This document shows, piece after piece, positions 1 through 11,050 of a DNA stretch of 64,000 nucleotides. The stretch lies in the NCBI GenBank assembly GCA_008729055.1, contig SDUX01000005.1, positions 3,433,062-3,497,061 on the forward strand. Direction: 5' to 3'. Numbering within the stretch: the first letter of the stretch is position 1; every line of letters starts with the position of its first letter. The position numbers and the translations under genes were made by a program. The notes beneath the pieces were generated by a model that ran no database searches, was not told the DNA's origin, and saw only the letters and a list, made by a program, of their open reading frames with translations. Origin of the DNA: Pyropia haitanensis. Its lineage: Eukaryota > Rhodophyta > Bangiophyceae > Bangiales > Bangiaceae.

Positions 1-187
1 GTCCGCACAGTTCCATAGAACACGTTGAAGTTTGGTGTACCCGCGTCCGCCTCATTGCCCTGTGCCGCGCCCCGCCCTCGTCCCGCCCCCTTGCCGGCCG
101 GCGCCAGCAGTCCAGGTCCGAGAAAGGGTTAAGCGCTGCAAGTAAGTATGGATTGATGGAAGTAAGGTTGGCAACCCACAACCCGCG

Positions 188-1165
188 ATGAGGTTACTTG
201 AAGGGTCCAGACGTACTCGTACCTGGATACTCGGTCGCGGGTTGCCGCCACGTCGGCACGTTGTCCCATCGTGCACCAAGGTCGTTTCGCTCAGCTCCGT
301 TTTCTCCTCTCGGCAGGCGTCGGGCGGCTCTCCTGTTGGCACCAGCACTCGCCCAGCACTCCCGGGGCCGCCATTTCTGTCGTCGCCGCGCCAGCGGCGC
401 ACCGCCCGGGCAGTGGCGGCGGCGGCGGCCTCGGCGCCCGCACCGGCGGCGCGGCGGCCGCCGCCCTCCGCCAAATCTGGTGCGTGGCCGCTCTGGGCGC
501 GCGTGGTTGCGCTGCTGGCCGCTTCCGCGCGGCGTTTGTCGCGGGAGGCGACGGCTGTAGAGGCGGACCAGGGGGAAGGGGCGCCGAGGGGGGAAGGGGG
601 GGGGGGGGGAGGGGGGGCGGTGACCGTACGCATCGTTGGTGAATGGGTGCGGGATACGCTGTTGGGAGGGGCGGCGGAGGGGGGGGGGGGGCGGCGCGAC
701 GGCGGCGGCGGTGGTGGTGGCGGGGCGGGCGGCGGCGGCGGCGGCGGCCTTTCTCCGCGGCCGCCTAGGCGTGTCCCTCCGCCACGCGGTGGCGGTGGCG
801 GCCGCGCACGGGGCGGCGGCGGAGGTGGCGGCGGTGGCGGCGACGGCGCCTGTGGCGGCGGCGTCTGCGGAAGACGCGGCGGCGGCGGTAGCGGGGGCGG
901 CGGCGGCGGCTGGTGCGGCCACGCGCGGGGAGGTACATGGCGGCGCCGCCGCCGGTGGGGTACCGGCCCGAGGCGGAGGCGGCGGTGGCAGCGGCGGCGG
1001 CGGCGGCGGTGGCGGTCGCAGTGGGCCCCGCCGCGGTGGCGGTGGGAGGGGAGGTCCGTGGAAGTGAGAATGCTGCGGAGGAGTTCCCGCTTCGGGAGCG
1101 AGGCGGGGCAGGAGGGGAGGGGAGGGGCGCCGGGGGGGGGATCCGCCTCGACGGTGGGAAGGTAG
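188..1165 (+). pseudogene. possible relic or broken tRNA-nucleotidyltransferase-like gene
   Basis: An ATG at 188 opens a 325-residue frame that begins with basic, Ser/Arg-rich sequence and becomes almost pure Gly/Arg after about 670. The only informative stretch is at 609-668, which reads TVRIVGEWVRDTLLGG. The head domain of the genuine CCA-adding enzyme in this window (17.08 kb) reads TLRVAGGWVRDKLIGG, so the GGxVRD-type nucleotide-binding motif is nearly reproduced, with Gly changed to Glu in the middle. These 50-60 bases are also less GC-rich than their surroundings. The downstream DxD metal-binding pair and the rest of the polymerase head are not visible in this frame; a neighbouring frame (about 750-930) is Ala-rich and could be a continuation after a G-run. 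It may be a decayed paralogue, an exon of a broken gene, or chance. The minus strand is open here too and cannot be excluded. Confidence 0.25.
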
Positions 1166-2088
1166 CACAGGCGTTCGAGCATCCACGACAGTAGCGGAGG
1201 CCGCTGCCGCCGTCGCCGGCGGCGGACGTATGGGCGGCCTCCCCGGAGACGGCGGGGGGGGGCGGCCAAGGCAGGGACCCCTCCCCCCCCTCCGCGTGAA
1301 GCCCCCGTCCCCCCGCGTCGTCGCCCCCCCACCCCCCGCGTCAGCCCCCCCCCCCCCGCCCGCGTCGCCCCCCCCCCTCCCCCCCGCATCATCTTCCACC
1401 CTCCCCTTCTCTCCCACGCCCCCCCCCCTGAACTCCCCCCGCCCCCCCCCACCGTACCGTCACGGCGCGTCGGCCACGGCCACCACGCACCCTACCCCCA
1501 CCACGGCCGCTACCCCCCCCCCCATACCACCCACCGCAACACCCCACTCCGGGTTACGGCCCCCCCGGACCCCGCCTCCGGCACCCGACGGCGCCAGCGC
1601 CGCCCCGATGTGCTCGATGGCGGGCGGGGCGGCGGGGGGGGTCGCCGCCGCCGCGCCGGAGCTCGTCGATGGTCTCGCCGTCGCGGCGGCCGCCCCGCTG
1701 GGGACGCCCGCTCGGGAGGAGGAGGTCGCCGCAACGGCCGCGGTGGCAGGGGCGGTGGAGCGGCTGGCGGCCGCGTCGCCGGCGGCGACGGCGGCCGAGG
1801 CAGCCGCCGCGGAGCTCCCGCCGCTCGTCGCCCACCCGCCGGCGCGCCGGGGGGGGGGGGGCGGGGGGGGGGGGGGGGGGAGGGAATGTGACACGCGGCC
1901 GGGGAAGGGCGCCGCCAAGGGGGGGGGGGCGGGCGTGCCGGGCTCCTCAACGCTGCGAGGGCGCGGCGAGCGCAAAGACGATGGGGGGGGGGGGGAAAGA
2001 CGGCCGAGAGCAGAGCTGTGCACGCCCCCCCCCCCCCCCAATGGCCAGAACCAGCGATTGCCTTGGTGCAGACAATGCCAGCAGACCA
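1166..2088. other. GC-rich low-complexity stretch, no resolved gene
   Basis: This stretch is dominated by C-runs (1260-1510) and G-runs (1848-1880, 1920-1930, 1983-1993). Plus-strand reading at about 1606-1850 gives an Ala/Val/Glu-rich segment that could be coding, and the minus strand at about 1060-1200 also gives a plausible peptide, so the strand is undecided. No domain was recognised. Confidence 0.4.
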
Positions 2089-3299
2089 GCGCAGTGCCTG
2101 CTAAACCGTCTCAAAAAAAACCTGCTTTTTCGGTTGCGGGGCCCCTTGCGGGCTTGCGTCGGATCTTGCTTTCACGCAAGCCAGTCTGCGGGACAAGCAA
2201 GATTTTTCTGTGGAGTCTGCTTGTTCCGCAAGTCAGCCATTCTTGCGCGACCCTTTGCGGAAATCTCCCACGCCGCGACGGTCAATGACCGTCGCAGCGT
2301 ACCCAATCAGAGACCAGGACGGAACAGGTGTTCGAAGCCCTGGGCCGTCCTGGCTACCTGGACCAGCGCCGGGTTCTCGCTCTTCCGCTGAGACAGTAGC
2401 TGCTCGTTTACCTGCAACAGCACCGCAGTCGAGCCGCACACCTCAAGGCGGAGTATTTCCACCTCCTGCCGCAGGCAATCAGGGTCCGGCTTCTACGCCT
2501 CAGTGGATGCCGCTTCCATGGCGATACCTACCGTCGAGAGCGAGGGGGAAGCGGAGGCGTGCTGAGGGAAGGAAGAGGCGGGAGAGGGAGCTACTATCGG
2601 CTGAAGCGAAGTTGACGGCGGGCACCATCCCCGCACCGCGCCACCGTTACCAGTTACCACAGCCTGCAGTGGCTGCCGCTCCGCAGCGCCCCAAAGAGCC
2701 GTCATCACTGCGACCCCCACGGACGAGAACGGGGGGAGAGCGGACGGGCGTGGGGGAGTGAAGGTAAGGGGGCTACCTGCGGGCAGAGAAGCGGTTGAGC
2801 GGAGTGGAGGGGGGGGGGGAGGAAGAGGGTGCCACCCCTTCGCGCTACGCCATCCGCCCAAGCCGGGTCGTCAAGCGCCTCGTCAAGGCGTCTCCCTCGA
2901 CGTCACTTTTCTTACCACCGGGCCCCGCAGAGTTCGGGAGATTTTCGCCGCAATGGCCCATGCAGAGGCGACTCCGCAAGATGGTTTGCGGCGACCACAA
3001 GCCACCTTGCGGTCATTGCAAACGTCCCAAGGTGCGGATTGCATGGAGCCCTGCAGTGAAGCGTTTCGGTCCGTCGCCATCGGTGATTTTCTATGGCCAG
3101 ACAGCTGAGCTCCATGCGCTTCTGTCCGTATGAGATGAACTCCGTCGATGGACCGAAAGGCACCCATGTAAATGAAATACAAAAAAACTGAGAAAAATCG
3201 GGGCTCACACTGTCGAAACAGACGGTAACAACCGCTTGCGGGCCGGCCCAAGCAAAGGAAAAGCAAGAATTTTTTGAGACGGTTTAGCAGGCACTGCGC
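2089..3299. mobile_element. non-autonomous TIR element, about 1.2 kb
   Basis: The two ends are a 30-bp inverted repeat: 2089-2118 begins GCGCAGTGCCTGCTAAACC, continues through GTCTC into an A-run, and returns in reverse complement at 3270-3299 with no mismatch in its core. Both subterminal regions then carry related GC-skewed sequence with CTTGCG-type words. The interior is clearly lower in GC than the surroundings and has no long conserved ORF. The inner terminus CAGTG recalls hAT-type ends, but I could not find the matching 8-bp target duplication, so superfamily is open. It is best described as a MITE-like or deletion-derivative DNA transposon. Confidence 0.65.
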
Positions 3300-3715
3300 A
3301 GCCTACGCGGGAGCCTCGTGGCACCGTGAAGTCGGCTCGTCGCACTTGTTGGACACCCGCCACACCCCGGGCTCCACAGCGGGACTGGAGGGGTCATGTT
3401 CCGATGTACGGCCAAATCCTTTTTCTAATATGGACTTGAATCAGCTGGTCCCCTGACGCTTAGAGGCCAGATCCCAGGGGACCAGGGGGGGGGGCCGATT
3501 CCAGGCAATCCAGGGGGGGGGGTGGTCCCCTCAGGCCGAGTGGATACTGCTTCCCCGTCCCGCGAGGGGCGGCGAGCCGGCAAATTGTGTACGAGGCGAA
3601 CTACTTTCGAACACGCCTCTTCAACGGTCGTTGGCCAAACGATGCCACACGCACAATGGGCAGGCTGTCGCCTCCTCATTTCTTTCGACAATAATTCCTA
3701 CTGACTGTCAGGTAC
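3300..3715. other. intergenic sequence with a short hairpin
   Basis: There is no recognisable gene. An 11-bp perfect inverted repeat (CTGGTCCCCTG at 3445-3455, CAGGGGACCAG at 3475-3485) could form a hairpin with a 19-base loop. A further GGTCCCCT copy lies near 3531-3540 after two G-runs. Confidence 0.4.
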
Positions 3716-4250
3716 GTGCAAGCCGCGAGCCCCCCCCCCCCCCTCACAGCGCCCCCCCCGCCTAGACGCGCGCCGCCCAATCTCCCCCCCCCCACCATTG
3801 ACCGCCCCCCGCCGCGTCGCACCCACGCCCGCCGCAGGCGGCAGCCTGGCACGCGCGCGCGGCGGCCAGACCGGCCGGCCCCGTTTGCGGGGCGCCGCCG
3901 GCCGCCCCCCCCCCGCGCGTCGGCCCCGCCTCCGCCGCCTCCTCCCCTCCCCCCGCTCCCCTTCCCGTTGGCAGACCCCCACCGGGTGCGGCCAGCGCAT
4001 CTGGCGTCGGCGCCCCCTCCCCCCGCCGCCCCGGCCGCGCGTCACGCCGTCACGGACGCGGCCGGCGGCGCGTCGTCCCCCCCCTTACCCCCCCCCCCCC
4101 CCCTCCCCCCCACCCCCTCCTCCCCCAACCACGCGGTGCTTGCCGCGAGCGCTCCCCCCCCCCCCCCCTCCCCCCCCTAGACCCTGCAGGCACGCAGCCT
4201 TGCAGGTGTTGGACGCGGCGAGGCCCGCCCGCACCGCCGCTGCTGCCGGC
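3716..4250. other. C-run rich, proline-coding low-complexity stretch
   Basis: Long C-runs dominate (3728-3742, 4078-4110, 4154-4180). The plus frames read as Pro/Arg/Ala strings that end at the border of the following TIR element. I see no domain and do not call a gene. Confidence 0.4.
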
Positions 4251-4251
4251 G

Positions 4252-5500
4252 CAGTGGGGCCACCGGCGAGTACCTTAGAATCGCGGGATGCACAGCAAAT
4301 TGGACGTGTCGAGTCGTGCAAGGTGGCCCGTGGGGCCTCTGGAGGCCGATATGCACTGCACACACGTACATTCACGCCGTAGCGCCAAGGCTTGCGCGCT
4401 GGGCGTGTTGCCTTCACCACGTCTGTCACCAGCTCGTCACGGCCCATCTTCTCGTATAAAAACTGAAGCTGACCCATGTCGTCCGGCTAAGATGCAATTT
4501 TATCGTGCAGGGTTTTGCAGGACATCTGTCGACCGCTGCACGCCCACCAGTGAAACACTGATGTCACAGGCAACATATCCATACATGTACACACAGAAGA
4601 ACTGCACCGGAGTGCCACCATTTCGTGAATTCGTGATCGCTGCGACAACGTGTTGCACTCCGTAACTGCGCGCGTGCCCGACACCGCACGTATCATGCTC
4701 AACCGTACCACGCAGACATGCACGGACCGACGCCGTGTCATGGCCCGCCGCGGGCTCCGTGCCGCGCACCACACCGCACTTGGGCACGAACGGTCGCGAC
4801 CTTCGTCGGCGCTGCACGTTACCGACGCCGTGTGTCACTTTGCGCGCGTCGACGGCGCACCCGTTTCCACCCCATGCGCATCCCCCCCCCCCCCCCCCCC
4901 CTGCACCATCGTCGCCGCGCGCCCGAAGCATCTGCTGCGACCTGTAACGACGGCCACGGTATGCCCCTCGCCGGGGAGGGCGGCCGGCGGCAGCACTTAG
5001 TCACCGCCCGACCGGCCACGCTCCGCCATCCGCACGTAGTCCCCGTATACACCAAGCGCATGGAGCCCGCCCGCTATCACGGTCCCCGCCACGGTAGAAG
5101 ATGTGCTCGTAGCTGTACCAAGGTGAAAGTGGGGAGGATGTACGTGGGGGCACATTGCGGTGTGAGAAGCGACATGTGCACAGGTGATCGCGCAGCGACG
5201 TGTCAACATGCGCATGTGAAAGCGTGTCGAAACGCGCCAGCTGGGTGTCGAGCTCGGCATTGTCGACTTTGCACAGTGCCGCATCGCGCATGGAAAATGG
5301 TGCGTTCTGCCGAAAACACGTGCGTCTGTGAACGCAATTGCCTGCTGTTGCAACGTTCTCGAGCACAATACGTGCATCGGCGTGCAGACATTGGAGGTGA
5401 AATGCACGGCCGTCGGCGTCCCCAGAGGCCTGAAACTGGCGAAAACACGTGCATGCACGCACATCTTGGGATCCTAAGGTACTGGCCGATGGCCCCACTG
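4252..5500. mobile_element. non-autonomous TIR element, about 1.25 kb
   Basis: A 40-bp imperfect terminal inverted repeat bounds this interval: 4252-4291 (starting CAGTGGGGCC) pairs with 5461-5500 at 33 of 40 positions. The interior is of moderate GC, unlike both flanks, and is rich in ACGTG and GCATG words; a C-run sits at 4881-4900. Plus-strand reading gives His/Cys/Arg-rich peptides with no recognisable domain, so I regard the ORFs across it as incidental. The CAGTG terminus is shared with the 2089-3299 element, which may mean the same superfamily, but beyond these five bases the TIRs differ. No convincing target-site duplication was found. Confidence 0.65.
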
Positions 5501-5651
5501 CGCGGGGCCTTGGCCGCGCGCAGGCGCGCGGCGGCGGGTGGCGGGAGGCCCTATGACGCGCGGCGTGTGGCGGCGCCGCTGGTGAGGACTGGCCGACGCG
5601 CCCGCCGCCCCTGCTGTCGCCGCCCGCCGCCCACCCCCCGCCGCCTGCCGC

Positions 5652-5697
<46 letters not shown>
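5652..5697. repeat. (CCG)n microsatellite
   Basis: About 15 uninterrupted CCG triplets lie inside a 5.5-6.0 kb block that is open in several frames: poly-Ala on the plus strand in one frame, Ala or Gly on the minus strand. The 5501-6060 block holds nothing else that I recognise. Confidence 0.85.
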
Positions 5698-6061
5698 TCC
5701 TGTCGCTGTCGCTGCCGCCGCGGTCGGCCGTGGCACCCTCTGCCCCCGCACAGCGGCCGGCAGGTGGGGTGCTGGGTGGGTGGGTGGGTGAGGCGGGACC
5801 TACGACCCGGCCGCCCGTGGCACCGCCGCCGCCGCCCAGCGCGCGTGCCGCCTGGCGCTGGCTGTCTGCGCTGCCGCAGCCTGCCCCTACGTGCCTGCCA
5901 GACGTCGGCCGTGGTCTGGCCACCACCCAAGCCAGGGGTGGCCCCGAGGGGCGGGGTTACAGACGTACGGGGGTGGGGGGGGCGGCGAAGCGGGGAGAGG
6001 GGGGTTGAGTAGAGAGGGCTAACGTCTGCACGGGTCGCAGCCTGCCTGCTTTGGTGTGACC

Positions 6062-6082
6062 GGGGGGGGGGGGGGGGGGGGG
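6062..6082. repeat. G21 homopolymer
   Basis: This is an unbroken run of 21 guanines followed by an interrupted G-rich tract to about 6100. It is one of the longest of the many G/C homopolymers in the window. Confidence 0.9.
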
Positions 6083-6299
6083 AGGGGGGGAGGGTGGAGG
6101 GCAGCTGCTCACCCCGCCTGCGCCCTGCCGGCTGACATGGCCCCCTCTGTTTTTTTGTGGTGGTGCTGCCGCGCGGGCCACCCGGCTGCTGCCCCTCGTG
6201 GGTGGGGCGTAGGGTTGGCCGTCGGCCGACGCGAGTTCAGCCTCCCCCGGGCCGCCCATTCCGCCCCTCCACCTCTCCCCACATGAGGTGGGCATATCA

Positions 6300-7948
6300 G
6301 GGGGGCGCCGATTGTCAGCAGCCGCGGTCGGCGGCGCCGCCACCCCCCCCACGCTGCCGCCCTCCACCCCCCCTGCTGCCGCCGCCGCCGCGGCTACCGC
6401 CGCCGCCGCCGCCGCTGTCGCCGCCGCCGCCGCTGTCGCCGCCGCCGCCGCTGTCGCCGCCGCCGCCGCTGCCGCCGTCACGCGGGCCGCCCCGACGCGG
6501 GCCGCGGTGCCGCGGGCGGGGCGGCACCGCCGCGAGCGGGCGACCGGGCGGCCGCGAGGCGGTCGGCGTGCGCGGCCGCGGCGCGCGGCGCGCGGCGCCG
6601 CCCGCCACGGCGCGCCGCCCGCGGGCGGCGGGCGGGCACCGCCGCGGGCGCCGCCCGCAGATCCGCGCGCGGCCGCCGGCCGCACCCCCCCGCGCGCCGG
6701 CGGCGCCACGCGCCCGCACGGGGCGCGCACACGCACGCCGCCGCGGGCGCCTCCAACCCCCCCGCCCCCCCGCCCGGTGGCGTCCCCTCGCCCGCCGCCC
6801 CCAGCGCCGCCGCCACCCGCCCGACCACCGGCGGCACGTCGGCGGCGGGGGCCTCCCCCCCACCCGCGGCCGCCGCGGCGGCGCCCCCGCCGGCGGCGGC
6901 CGCCGCGTCGGCCAGGGCGGCCACCCCCCGCGCGACGGCGCGCCACCCGTCGGCGGGGCCCGCCCCCCCCCCCGCCCGCGCGCCCGGCGCCACCCCCGCC
7001 TCCAGCGCCGCGAGGCCGGCGGCGGCCAGCGGGCGCCCGCCGACGGCCACCCCCGCCAGCACGTCCGCGGCGGCCGCCACCGCCACGCCACCGCCGCCCC
7101 GGCCGCCGCCACCGCCGCCGACGCCGCCGCCGCGGGCTGCGACGGCCGCCAGGGCGGCCACCGCCGCGGCGGCGGCGGCCACCGCGTACGCCCCGTCCGC
7201 GGAACCCGCCGCCACCACCGCCGCGACGGCGCGCAGCGACGCCGCCACCGCCGCGGGCGGCGGTGGGGGCGCCCCCCCCGCCGCCGCCGCCGACCGCGCC
7301 ACCGCCGCCGGCAGCCGCAGGTCCGCCCCCGCGTAGTACACCACCGGCGCGAGGGCGTCGGCCCAGGTGGCGGCGGCCGCCGCCGCCGCCGTCGCGCCCT
7401 CCCCCCCCCCCCCTTCCCCGCCGCCGCCGCCGCCGCCGCGCGGCGGACCAGCGCAGGCAGCGCGGCGGCGTCGGCGGCGGCGGTGGCGGCGGCGGCGGCG
7501 CCCCCCCGGGGCGCTCGCGCCAGCACCGCGGCGGCGAGCGCCGCCCACGCGGCCCCGTCGGGGGTGGCGGCGGCGACCGCCACGCGCGGCACCACCGCCG
7601 CCACCCGCACGGCGGCGGCGGGCGGCAGCGCCGCCGCCACCGCCGCCGCCGCGGGGGCGGCGTCGCTTCCACCGCCGCCGCCGCCGCCGACGCCGCCGTC
7701 GACGCCGCCACCGCCCGCCGCCGCCCCCGCCGCCCCCGCCCCCGCCCCCGCCGGCAGCAGCAGCGCCACGACGAGGCGGCGGCAGGCGGCGCCGCCGGCG
7801 GCGGCGGGCGGGGCGGCCGCCCAGGCGGCCGCCCAGGACGCCACCGGCGCCGCGCTCACGAGCGGCGACAGGTGCGCCGCCGCCGCCACGAGCAGCGCCG
7901 CCGCGCGCGCAAGCGGCGGCTCCCCCGCGCCCGCCGCTACCGCCGGTC

Positions 7949-7987
<39 letters not shown>

Positions 7988-8720
7988 TGGGGGTGCGCAG
8001 CGCGCGCCCCCCCACCGCCGCCATCACCGACGCGTCCAGCACCGCCACCGCCGACGCGGCCACGACCGCCCATGCCGATGGGGCGCGCGCCACCCCCCCG
8101 CCCACCCCCGCCGCCGCCGCCACCACCGCCGCCCCCGCCCGCCCCCCCCCCCCTGGCCCCACCGGCGGCCGCCGCCGCGGGCGCTCCCCCCCCCCCGCCC
8201 CCCCCCCCCCCCCCCCGCCCCGGGGGGCACCGCCCGCAGCCACGCGGCCAGCCCCAGCGCGACCGCCCCGTCGGCGGCGCGGCGGAGGGCGGGCACCCCC
8301 CCCCCCCCCCCCGCCCCCCCCCCCCCGGCGGCGCCCCCCGCCAGCGGCGCCGCCGCGACCACCGCCGGCAGCAGGGCGGCGCCGACCGCCGCGGCGGCGC
8401 CGGGCGGCGCCGCGACCAGCAGCCGCGGCAGCGCCGCAAACGCGTCGGCGGCGGCGGCGAGGGCGCGCGCGCGGGGGAGGGCGTCGGCGGGGTCCCCGGC
8501 GGGCGTCGCCTCCCCCCACACCGTGCGGAGGGTGGCCGCCAGGCCCGCCGCGTCCGCGACGGACAGGGCGGCGGCGGCGGGCGGGAGGGCGCCCCCGCCC
8601 CCGTCGCCGCCCCCGCCGCCGCCGCACCTACCACCACCACCGCCGCCGCCACCGCCGTAGCCGCCGCCGCCGCCTCCGTGCCACCGCGCGGCGGCCGTGC
8701 GCAGCGTGTACACCACGCGG
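6300..8720 (-). CDS. Ala-rich, probably all-helical hypothetical protein (frame broken)
   Basis: Both strands are open throughout, but only the minus strand gives amphipathic, acid-containing helices instead of Pro/Arg strings. From about 8720 downward it reads VVYTLRTAAARWHG, then segments such as ALSVADAAGLAATLRTVWGE, WAVVAASAVAVLDASVMAAV, LARAAALLVAAAAHLSPLVS and ADVLAGVAVGGRPLAAAGLA. These lie in different minus frames, separated by G/C runs (about 8160-8220, 8300-8325) and GGC repeats, so an unbroken ORF cannot be given; coordinates are approximate and the start is unknown. The repeated 35-45-residue Ala/Val/Leu helices suggest a helical-repeat (ARM/HEAT-like) scaffold, but I recognise no family. 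Upstream at about 9020-9120 the same strand contains VGDVLRVRSVAFVVVGKTYN, which could be a first exon or a separate gene. Confidence 0.4.
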
Positions 8721-9179
8721 GATGACGGAGGGTGAGGCAGGCAGGGGGGGCAGCGGGCGGCAGTGGCGGCGGTGGCGGGGGCCACGCCTGTGAGTCCCGG
8801 GGCGCGGTGGGGAGTGGCATGGTGGTGCACGCCAGGGGAGGGTGGGGGGCCGCTAAGCAGGGGGCAATGGGGGGAGACGCCCCCGCGCTCCGCCCCGCCG
8901 CCGCCGCATGCCAGTGGTGATGCCGGCTGCGGCGGCGGCGGCGCGGCGCGAGGTCGTTCGCGGCGCGGCGTGCGTCGCCGGCTGGGTGGCGGCGCCTGTG
9001 GCTGGCGGTGGGGGCGCAGCCGCCGCCGTGAAAGCTCGCGCGGTTGTACGTCTTGCCGACCACCACGAAAGCCACGGACCGCACCCGCAGCACGTCTCCC
9101 ACCTTTCTTCCCCAGCCCCCGCCCCCCCCCCTGCGCGGTTTGCCCCATCCCACTGGCCGCCAAATCCAGGCCGCCCAAA

Positions 9180-10367
9180 TACCGCTAAAACGGGGCAGGA
9201 GAGAGGGCCGTTCCAAGACTCTGATTGGTCGAAGCCTCGGCACGGACGCAGAGCTGCATGTGCGTGCCGTGCCGAGCCTTGAATACGGGCTGGGAACGGG
9301 TCGAATGGAGCCCGCATGCGATGGTGGCAGGACCGTGCCGCGATACATCAGGTATTCCTGGGCCGTACTTGCGACCCCCCTCGCGGGTCAAACATATGAC
9401 AGCTTATTTGTCACATGCCGTCACAAGCCTGGGTACTTGAAGACCCCCCCCCCGTGCCGGCCGTGGAGGGGGCACTGTCTGCGTTGCTAGCGGTGCCCTG
9501 TGCTGTGGGGACGGGACGCTCGCCGCATCCGCCGCAGGCTAGGCGCGCGCGGTGGCGGAGACCGTTTGGAGCGCTGACTGAAGCGCGGACTGGACACTCG
9601 CGCGGACGCACTCGCCAGCATATGTAACAGAGAATCCGCATTCGCGGGACTGGGATTATCGAATAGGGCCCTGGGGAAGGACCGCCCTGGCCGGGCTGAG
9701 CCGGTACGGAAGGGGAACGCCAAAACGGGGGGGGGGGGGGGGCGCCTGCCTGGTGCGGGGGGGGGAGGGGGGCCGAGGGGCGCAGCGGCGCCAGCCGTGG
9801 CGGGGAGAGGGGCGGGAGGCCCCGTGCCGCCACCGCCATCGCCGCCGTCGCCGCCACCGCCGCCGCCGCGGCCGCCGCCGCTACCGCCGCCGCTTGAACT
9901 GCGGCACCGACGCCGGCCGCGCGCCCGCCCCCGCCCGGCGGCTCATCGCCACTCCACGGCGGCGACGGAGGCGGCGACGGCGGCGGCGGCGGTGGCTGCG
10001 GCAGCGGCTCGTGGTTGCGCCGCGGCAGCAGCATGCCGGGCGGGCACGCCTGGCGCCGCCGCCGCCGCCGCTGCGGCGCCTGCTGCAGGGGGGGACATTC
10101 CCCGGCCAGCGCCGCCCGCCGCCGCGGGCGCGTCGCCGGCCGCCGCCAGGTGTCTCCCGGCGGCGGCGTCCTCCCCCCCTCCCCAAGCGGGCTTCCGCCG
10201 CTTCCCCCCCCCCGTCCGCCCGAAGGACGGCAACGACGACGGGCACAAGCGACGGCACTACGTCGGAGCGGCAGCCGGCAGCCAGTCTCATCCGCACGGT
10301 GCACTTCGGAGTGAAAAGCAGGCCGCAACTTGTTCTCATAATTTCCGATGCGGCAGCCCGCGTTAGC
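9180..10367. other. intergenic, mixed composition, no gene recognised
   Basis: 9180-9730 is of moderate GC and has no coherent ORF. 9730-10330 is GC-rich, open on both strands, and starts with a G-run at 9728-9742. On the minus strand it reads as Ala-rich peptides without a recognised domain. Confidence 0.4.
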
Positions 10368-10369
10368 TA

Positions 10370-11019
10370 TGGCACGTCCGCTAAAAATGGGACACTCAGA
10401 GTTTCCTACGACAATCTTTGCCCCAGTGAACTCGCGACGTCAGGCACCCAATCAATTCTCTGAGGGACGAGCTGCGCTGATCTCCAGATCGAATGATCAG
10501 CGCCACGGGAACCTTGGGTGGTCCGATTTGGGACCGGTGTCGGTCCTTCGGACAATCGATCATCGAGACCAGTCAGATCAAGGTCGATTCCTGTTTGTCA
10601 AGCCAATGAGATGCGTCCACGCTGCGCTGTTAGCCTCGCTACTGATTCTGTGTTCAGAAACAGGCGCCACGTTGGCCACTCGACCGCAATAGTTTCTGAA
10701 AAGAATGGCCTCCAGAGCCCTCGATAATGAGCCAGAGTGTGGCCACCCGCCCCCACGGCCTCTATTCGGGCTCCCCTAGCTCGTCTAGCAAATTGTTTCT
10801 CAAAAGTTTGACTCCAAGACTAAAAGCACACCCGAGCCGACCCCTGAGAGGCACGTCAGGCGCCCTTTGGACGTCAAATTAGGGGCAGTCGGTGTCGTGA
10901 TCGCACTCGAGTTGGCCGACCAGAGCAGAAGTTTGATTTCATGCATCGATTGCACCACTCAGATGGGATGGGAGTTTCCCAGACAAACACCGCGTGTCCC
11001 ATTTTTGGCGGACGTGCCA
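10370..11019. mobile_element. 650-bp TIR element with TA flanks
   Basis: The ends are 26-bp inverted repeats differing at one position: 10370-10395 starts TGGCACGTCCGCTAAAAATG and returns inverted at 10994-11019. Each is flanked on the outside by TA (10368-10369 and 11020-11021), as expected for a Tc1/mariner-type TA target, although a 2-bp match is weak evidence. The interior is AT-richer than the flanks and has no transposase ORF, so this would be a MITE or deleted copy. Confidence 0.6.
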
Positions 11020-11050
11020 TAATAAACTCTCACGGTCGTTTCGAAACTTT

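Noticed and set aside
6157..8793. 878-residue plus-strand open frame
   Set aside because: Almost entirely Pro/Arg/Ala, the antisense image of the Ala-rich minus-strand segments; no structural features.
9183..9730. Direct repeat CGCTAAAACGGGG / CGCCAAAACGGGG at 9183 and 9718
   Set aside because: Only 13 bases with one mismatch, no matching element structure between; could be chance or a weak long-terminal-repeat-like coincidence.
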